From positions 1 through 16,522 of the forward strand of contig CAZPBK010000017.1 of the NCBI GenBank assembly GCA_964584985.1: a stretch of 16,522 nucleotides of DNA, read 5' to 3'. The notes under the pieces were generated by a model. It was not told the origin of the DNA and did not search any database. It saw only the letters and a list, made by a program, of their open reading frames with translations. Shown piece after piece: positions 12,043 through 16,522 of the stretch. The translations under genes were made by a program, and so were the position numbers. The first letter of the stretch is position 1, and each line of letters begins with the position of its first letter. The stretch is from JABMRF01 sp964584985 (GTDB taxonomy: Bacteria; Patescibacteriota; Patescibacteriia; UBA11705; JABHMO01).

Positions 12043-13326
12043 ATGAAATCATTATTGGAAAAATTATTAGCTGTTTTGGCGCAAAAAATCATAAAAAAAT
12101 ATAATCCGAAAATTATTGGAATTACCGGATCAATGGGAAAAACTTCGGCTAAAGAAGCGGTTTTTGCCGTACTTAAAGAAAAATTTCAAGTCAGAAAAAA
12201 TATTAAGAATTATAATAATGAAATAGGGGTTCCTTTAACCGTAATCGGGGCTGAAAGCGGCGGTTCTTCTGTTTTTCGTTGGTTGTTGGTTATTTTAAGG
12301 GCTTTTGGTTTGCTGTTATTTAAAAAAAACGATTATCCTGAAGTTTTGGTTTTGGAAATGGGGGCGGATAAACCCGGTGATATTCAGTATTTAGTGGAAA
12401 AGTTTCCCTGTGATGTCGGTGTTTTGACCATGATTGGTCCGGCTCATTTGGAAAATTTCAAAACCTTGGAAAATATCGTAAAGGAAAAACAAAAGATTGT
12501 TACTCATCTATCTAAAAAAGGTCAAGCAATAATAAATTCCGACGATCCGCAACAAAAACAGGTTAAAGATAAGGTGGAAGCTACGGTCTTAACTTACGGA
12601 TCTTCTGAAGATTCGGATTTGCGAGGCGCAGATTTGTCAACTGTTTTATTTGATTCAAACACCAGGGGGGTAAAATTTAAAATATTATACAAAGGTAGCG
12701 CTGTCCCCGTTGATTTGCCGGGAGTAATCGGAGCTCATCAAATAAATGCGGCTTTGATCGGTTCTTTGGTCGGTTTGAGTTTGGAGCTTAATTTAGTGGA
12801 AATAAGTCGCGGGTTAAAGAATTATAAACCGCCCAAAGGACGAATGAATTTGATTAAAGGGAAAAATTGTCTAGTCATTGATGACACCTATAACTCCTCA
12901 CCAAAGGCGGCCAAAGCGGCGATAAAATCTTTGAATGAGTTAAAAACAGAAAACAATGTTAGGAAGGTTGCGGTAATGGGTGACATGTTGGAGTTGGGAA
13001 ATTCTTCGAAACAACAACATTTTGAGTTAGGAAAATTTATTGCGGAATCGGGCATTGATGTCTTGGTGACTGTGGGGAAATATAAAGAGCAAGTTAAAAA
13101 AGGTGCTGAATCGGCCGGACTTTCCGGTCAAAATATTTATTTGTTTTCCGATTCTCGGCGAGCTGAAACTAAAATTATAAAAATCATTCAAAAAAACGAT
13201 ATTGTTTTGGTTAAGGGGTCGCAAGGATCGCGAATGGAGAGAATTGTTAAAAAATTAATGGCCGAGACAAGCAAGGCCGGAGAACTTTTAGTCCGCCAAA
13301 GTGATTCCTGGTTAAAAAAAAGTTAA
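12043..13326 (+). CDS. murF: MurF-like UDP-MurNAc-tripeptide:D-Ala-D-Ala ligase, lacking N-terminal domain
   Basis: MurF adds D-Ala-D-Ala to UDP-MurNAc-tripeptide, the last cytoplasmic peptide step of cell wall synthesis. Visible motifs are the P-loop GITGSMGKTS (residues 26-35), NYNNEIGVPLT (56-66), the Mg/ATP strand VLVLEMGA (101-108), GPAHLENFKTLENIVKEK with the Lys-rich helix, GAHQINAALIG, and the MurF-type DDTYNSSP; the C-terminal domain has VAVMGDMLELG. The P-loop is at residue 26 instead of about 107 in E. coli, so the UDP-MurNAc-binding first domain is absent. A hydrophobic segment (77-93, VFRWLLVILRAFGLLLF) is inserted before the second strand and could touch the membrane. No upstream in-frame domain is seen, so this is likely the real form. 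It follows the PBP gene, as in dcw clusters. Confidence 0.9.
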   Translation: MKSLLEKLLAVLAQKIIKKYNPKIIGITGSMGKTSAKEAVFAVLKEKFQVRKNIKNYNNEIGVPLTVIGAESGGSSVFRWLLVILRAFGLLLFKKNDYPEVLVLEMGADKPGDIQYLVEKFPCDVGVLTMIGPAHLENFKTLENIVKEKQKIVTHLSKKGQAIINSDDPQQKQVKDKVEATVLTYGSSEDSDLRGADLSTVLFDSNTRGVKFKILYKGSAVPVDLPGVIGAHQINAALIGSLVGLSLELNLVEISRGLKNYKPPKGRMNLIKGKNCLVIDDTYNSSPKAAKAAIKSLNELKTENNVRKVAVMGDMLELGNSSKQQHFELGKFIAESGIDVLVTVGKYKEQVKKGAESAGLSGQNIYLFSDSRRAETKIIKIIQKNDIVLVKGSQGSRMERIVKKLMAETSKAGELLVRQSDSWLKKS

Positions 13327-13335
13327 ACCAAAGCC

Positions 13336-13364
13336 TTGAAACTTTTATTAAAATAAGATAGTAT
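13336..13364 (+). promoter_or_regulatory. Promoter of tRNA-Glu
   Basis: TTGAAA (13336-13341) and TAGTAT (13359-13364) are 17 nt apart; the predicted start near 13371 is about 17 nt upstream of the mature tRNA. Confidence 0.6.
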
Positions 13365-13387
13365 ATTATTGCTTAAATGAAGACCGT

Positions 13388-13462
13388 GGCCCCATCGTCT
13401 AGCGGTCAGGACATCGCCCTCTCACGGCGAAAACCGGGGTTCGATTCCCCGTGGGGTCACCA
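13388..13462 (+). tRNA. tRNA-Glu (anticodon CTC), CCA encoded
   Basis: The full cloverleaf can be drawn. The acceptor stem is GGCCCCA with TGGGGTC (one G-T pair), then the discriminator A13459 and an encoded CCA. The anticodon stem is TCGCC/GGCGA around the loop CTCTCAC, with anticodon CTC at 13421-13423. The T arm is CGGGG-TTCGATT-CCCCG. The D-arm sequence (TCGTCTAGCGGTCAGGA) is typical of tRNA-Glu. It decodes GAG. It lies between murF and the helicase gene. Confidence 0.97.
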
Positions 13463-13516
13463 TGTACCATGTGAGGTTGCTATGTGAAAATTATATGCGG
13501 GAATTTTTTCAGGTTT

Positions 13517-13542
13517 AAAACAGGATGTTATGCCTGTTTTTT
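13517..13542 (+). terminator. Terminator after tRNA-Glu
   Basis: AAAACAGG and CCTGTTTT form an 8-bp stem with an 8-nt loop, followed by further T residues. It lies 55 nt beyond the tRNA. Confidence 0.75.
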
Positions 13543-13545
13543 AAT

Positions 13546-13573
13546 TTGTTATTTTTTATAAAACTGCTAAGAT
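13546..13573 (+). promoter_or_regulatory. Candidate extended -10 promoter of the helicase operon
   Basis: TTGTTA (13546-13551) and TAAGAT (13568-13573) are 16 nt apart, and TGC directly before the -10 gives the extended -10 motif (TGn). The leader to ATG 13610 would be about 30 nt and carries the Shine-Dalgarno site. Confidence 0.5.
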
Positions 13574-13609
13574 AAAATCGTCTTGAACTTTAACAATTTG
13601 GAGGACAAA

Positions 13610-15457
13610 ATGAGCAATTTGAACTGGGAACTGTTGAATGAAAAAGAATTGGAATATCGTGAGTATCAGATTAAAGACGCTGAGTTTGCCGCTCGATCAG
13701 GGCTTCAAGGCAGAAATTCAGGCTTGATTTATCCCACCGGCGCCGGAAAAACGCCAACCGCTATAATGGCGGCTTCAGCTTTTTTAAGCAAGGGACGAGT
13801 GTTTTTCTTGACGCCCACCAATCCGCTTTGTCAACAGATTTTAAAAAGTTGTCGACAAATGTACAAGTTACCGGAAGAAAAGATTAATCTGCTGGTCGGC
13901 GGAGTGCCCATGAAAAAAAGAGCCGAGCTTTGGCAAAACAGTCAAGTGATCGTAGCTACTCCGCAAACCGTGGTCAGTGAGTTAAAAAAAGGACGAATTG
14001 ACTTGTCTGAAACAGTCTTGGCGATTTTTGATGAAATGCATATGGCTGGAAAAGATTATGATTATGTCCAGATCGCTGAGTATTGTCAAAAGGCCGATGT
14101 TCGTGTTTTGGGTTTGACCGCTTCCGGCGGAGATTTGGGAAAGATTATGACCTTACGTGAAAATCTAAATTTGGATTTTTGGATTTACCGATCTTTGCAT
14201 GATGTGCGTCGCTTTACTTTTCCCAAAAAAGAAAAGCCTCTGATTCTTGGTTATCCCGAGGAGCATCAAAAAGCTATGATCAGTTTGCGCAAAACCATTA
14301 TTTATTTTCACAATGGTTTGGCCGGCTGTGGCATTATTCAACCGATTGTTATTCAAAGCAAGGAGGATTATGAAAGAAGAATAGATTTTTTGCGCATTAC
14401 CGAGCTTAACGAGCTTAAGGAGGCTCTTTGGTCTTGGGTGGAGGAACAAAAAGGTCTGGATCGGAACAAACAGGTGCGCTGGTATGATTATGTGATGTTT
14501 TATTCGGCTTATTATAAGCTGATGCATCTTTTGAATCTTTTTGTGACCGAGGGGTATGAATCGGCCTATTGTTATCTGGTGAAAGATATTTGGAAAAAGG
14601 CTTTTTGGCCGATTGATGAGTCAAAACTTAATTTGCCGCAAACCCCTGAATTTCTTCGTCTGCTTTCTTTGAAAAGGAAAAAGAACAAGAAATTAACCGT
14701 TAACGCGCAAAAAGCAGCCAAACAGATTTGGAACAATATGAATTTTCAAAAGTTTAGGCGAGCTTTGGATGATTTGGTTAGACAAGGAATTGACCATCCC
14801 AAAATATCCAAGTTTCTGGAGGTGGTTACTCGTTATGTTAATGACGGTGAGACTTTGTTGATTTTTTCTAATTTTAAAGATTCTTTGGAGGTTTTGGCAA
14901 AAAAATTATCCAAAGCCGGAATTGATTGTCAAATAGTGGCCGGAAAAGCGCATGTCAGCGATACTCGGCGACAGGAAATTATCCAACAATTCAAGCAGGG
15001 TCGTTTCCCGGTTCTTTTGGCTACAACCGTGATAGAAGCCGGTATTCATTTGCCCAAGATTGATGTGGTGGTTAATTATTCCATGCCCTTGACCGGAATC
15101 GCCATGATTCAGCGCCGAGGACGGGCGGGACGAGCCAATATCGGTTTGATCTATTATTTAATTATGGATGATTCCAATGATACCAGTTTGTATTTTGCCG
15201 GCAGAGCCAATATAAAAAATATGCATCGGCAGATGACCAATATTTCCAAACAGCAAAAAATGGTTAAAAAAAATCCGGAAACAAAAGTCCTTTTTTCCGG
15301 AAAGACCAAGCCATTGCCGTTTGATCTTGACTCAGAGCCGGACGAGGAGATTTGGATCAGGTCTGCCAAAAAGTCCAGAACCAGAACCTGTTTTCAAAAA
15401 GCTAAAAAAAGGAAAGAGCCCGAACTTTTTCCTGAAAAACAAGGAGGTGCGAAATGA
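13610..15457 (+). CDS. Hef/FANCM-like superfamily 2 DExH helicase
   Basis: This is an ATP-dependent nucleic acid helicase or translocase. Domain 1 has REYQ (residues 17-20, a Q-motif-like opening), Walker A PTGAGKT (42-48), TPTNPL (68-73), DEMH (141-144, Walker B) and LTAS (169-172). Domain 2 has LLIFSNFKDS, VLLATTVIEAGIHLP and QRRGRAGR (501-508, motif VI with the arginine finger). Between them lies a long helical insert (about 215-400, with YYKLMHLLNLFVTEGYESAYCYLVKDIW) resembling the insert of archaeal Hef, FANCM/Mph1 and RIG-I-like helicases. There is no fused nuclease; the last ~60 residues are basic and disordered. The start at 13610 is preferred over an in-frame TTG at 13583 because GGAGG (13600-13604) precedes it by 5 nt. 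Its TGA overlaps the next ATG. Substrate (forked DNA or RNA) is not decided by sequence. Confidence 0.88.
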   Translation: MSNLNWELLNEKELEYREYQIKDAEFAARSGLQGRNSGLIYPTGAGKTPTAIMAASAFLSKGRVFFLTPTNPLCQQILKSCRQMYKLPEEKINLLVGGVPMKKRAELWQNSQVIVATPQTVVSELKKGRIDLSETVLAIFDEMHMAGKDYDYVQIAEYCQKADVRVLGLTASGGDLGKIMTLRENLNLDFWIYRSLHDVRRFTFPKKEKPLILGYPEEHQKAMISLRKTIIYFHNGLAGCGIIQPIVIQSKEDYERRIDFLRITELNELKEALWSWVEEQKGLDRNKQVRWYDYVMFYSAYYKLMHLLNLFVTEGYESAYCYLVKDIWKKAFWPIDESKLNLPQTPEFLRLLSLKRKKNKKLTVNAQKAAKQIWNNMNFQKFRRALDDLVRQGIDHPKISKFLEVVTRYVNDGETLLIFSNFKDSLEVLAKKLSKAGIDCQIVAGKAHVSDTRRQEIIQQFKQGRFPVLLATTVIEAGIHLPKIDVVVNYSMPLTGIAMIQRRGRAGRANIGLIYYLIMDDSNDTSLYFAGRANIKNMHRQMTNISKQQKMVKKNPETKVLFSGKTKPLPFDLDSEPDEEIWIRSAKKSRTRTCFQKAKKRKEPELFPEKQGGAK

Positions 15458-16479
15458 ACAAAAAAATATCCCAGTTTTCCGGACGGCACAAAAAAGATGG
15501 AACCTGGGTTAAAGACTTGGCTGGCCAGGTTGGCAAAGATCTTTATGAGCGTTTTATGGTTTTGGAATCTTCCAGGGTGGCTAGAACCAGAAAAGGCGAT
15601 AGCGCTTATTTGACTGTGACGGTTGGTGATAAAACCGGCCGAGTAAAACTACGGGTTTGGCAAATTCCGATTATTGAAGAAGGTCGTAGTTTATCCATGT
15701 TTGAGCCGGGTCAAGTTTATATCTTGCCGGTTAGGGTGGATCAGTTTAAGGAGCAAATTCAGTTGGCTATGGATTGGCCGGATTCTCGTAAAAAATGGCC
15801 CTTGGCTTGTCAAGGACTTGAGGATGAACAAAGAACTGAAATTTTTCCGGAGGACTTTGATCAAATATCTGACCGGCTTCATTGTTGCGTGGTGGCGGAA
15901 ATGCTGGTTTATCTTGGCCACTTGATTGAAAGAAGGGTCAAGCATTCGGGCTATCAAAAGATCTTGCAGGGATTTTGGCATGATCCAGAGTGGAAAAAGC
16001 AGTTTATTCGTTGGCCAGCAGCCAAGTTTCATCACCATGCTTTTTATCACGGCCTGTTACAGCATGTTTATGAAATGTTGGTTTTGGCTGAGGAGCTGGG
16101 AGAGATGTATCGTAATGCTTTGGACATGGATCTGCTTAATACGGCGATTATTTTTCATGATGCGGCCAAGATCCTTGATTATCGCTTGGAACTGAACATT
16201 GAAGTCAATGAGCCGGAGATTCGGATCGGCCATGCTATCAATCAAATTCGAGCGGTTGATCGGCTGGTTATGGAAAAAAAGATCAAAATCGCCAAAGTTG
16301 ATCTTGATCGACTTTATCACTTACTGGCTTCGCATCATGGAGATCCGGCGGACGGTTTGGGTTCTGCAGTCAAACCTCAAACCTTGGAGGCCGTGGCCTT
16401 GCATCAGCTGGATATGCTTTCAGCCCAAGTAAACGGTTTTTGGTTGCAAGAACAAAAAAACAAGCCTGTTGTTGAATAG
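15454..16479 (+). CDS. YhaM-like 3'-5' exonuclease (OB-fold plus HD domain)
   Basis: The order of domains matches YhaM/Cbf1 of Gram-positive bacteria, a metal-dependent 3'-5' exonuclease on RNA and single-stranded DNA. An OB-fold at about residues 40-110 includes DSAYLTVTVGDKTGRVKLRVW. The HD domain follows with HHHAFYHGLLQH (193-204), the HD pair at H235-D236 in FHDAAK, and ASHHGD (292-297), so the metal ligands are present. The length of 341 is near YhaM (about 314), with an N-terminal extension of about 30 residues. Canonical HDIGK is HDAAK here. A perfect Shine-Dalgarno site (AAGGAGGTG, 15441-15449) precedes the ATG, which overlaps the helicase stop, so the two are almost certainly co-translated. 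Together they suggest unwinding followed by trimming of a nucleic acid. A strong terminator ends the unit. Confidence 0.88.
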   Translation: MNKKISQFSGRHKKDGTWVKDLAGQVGKDLYERFMVLESSRVARTRKGDSAYLTVTVGDKTGRVKLRVWQIPIIEEGRSLSMFEPGQVYILPVRVDQFKEQIQLAMDWPDSRKKWPLACQGLEDEQRTEIFPEDFDQISDRLHCCVVAEMLVYLGHLIERRVKHSGYQKILQGFWHDPEWKKQFIRWPAAKFHHHAFYHGLLQHVYEMLVLAEELGEMYRNALDMDLLNTAIIFHDAAKILDYRLELNIEVNEPEIRIGHAINQIRAVDRLVMEKKIKIAKVDLDRLYHLLASHHGDPADGLGSAVKPQTLEAVALHQLDMLSAQVNGFWLQEQKNKPVVE

Positions 16480-16487
16480 CAGGTCAT

Positions 16488-16522
16488 TAAACGCTTTGTT
16501 TCGCTAAACAGAGCGTTTTTTT
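16488..16522 (+). terminator. Strong terminator after the exonuclease gene
   Basis: AAACGCTTTGTTT pairs with AAACAGAGCGTTT through a short CGCT loop (one T-G wobble), then a T tract runs to the window edge. It closes the helicase-exonuclease operon. Confidence 0.92.

Noticed and set aside
13610..16479. CRISPR-Cas3-like system (SF2 helicase plus HD nuclease)
   Set aside because: The HD protein has the OB-HD order of YhaM, the helicase has a Hef-type insert, and there is no repeat-spacer array or other cas gene in the window.
13388..16522. Genomic island integrated at tRNA-Glu
   Set aside because: No integrase and no repeat of the tRNA 3' end is visible within the window; the helicase-nuclease pair may be an insertion, but the sequence here cannot show it.
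1..16522. Alternative genetic code with TGA read as an amino acid
   Set aside because: TGA ends rsmH, the 105-aa gene and the helicase exactly at overlaps with following starts, and no gene needs in-frame TGA.

Overview
The window looks like a contiguous piece of chromosome from a Candidate Phyla Radiation (Patescibacteria, probably Parcubacteria-like) bacterium. It is AT-rich and almost every gene lies on the + strand. Signs of that lineage are a TsaB only 135 residues long, a MurF without its N-terminal substrate domain, several small lineage-specific proteins, and a giant helical-repeat protein ending in a GNAT domain. TGA ends several genes (rsmH, the 105-aa gene, the helicase), so this is the standard bacterial code and not the UGA=Gly code of Gracilibacteria/Absconditabacteria. 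The lineage call is an inference from gene content.

Layout. (1) 2-3157: the 3' part of a very large repeat/GNAT protein, then a short tsaB, closed by a terminator. (2) 3227-5181: a compact mraZ-rsmH-ftsL operon with a well-formed promoter, putative MraZ boxes, a perfect DnaA-box match and a closing terminator; this is the head of the dcw (division and cell wall) cluster. (3) 5180-5910: a self-contained cassette (promoter, two overlapping orphan genes with strong Shine-Dalgarno sites, terminator). (4) 5944-7485: tgt with a nearly leaderless promoter, then a second single-gene orphan cassette. (5) 7487-9786: an apparent operon of a small conserved protein, a lipoprotein and a stomatin/slipin (SPFH) protein. 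(6) 9785-13326: a class B penicillin-binding protein (FtsI-like) and murF, the displaced continuation of the dcw cluster. (7) 13336-13542: tRNA-Glu(CTC) with its own promoter and terminator. (8) 13546-16522: a translationally coupled pair of a Hef/FANCM-like DExH helicase and a YhaM-like OB-HD exonuclease, ended by a strong terminator at the window edge.

How it fits together. MraZ, RsmH, FtsL, the PBP and MurF serve cell division and peptidoglycan synthesis, while TsaB, Tgt and tRNA-Glu serve decoding. The helicase plus nuclease form a nucleic-acid processing unit whose target is not evident. The points most worth a second look are: a Tgt of normal length that has lost all four zinc ligands while keeping both catalytic aspartates; the helicase/YhaM pair; the giant protein with a conserved-looking Cys-Cys motif; the layered regulatory region ahead of mraZ; and a pair of mutually exclusive hairpins between the PBP gene and murF.
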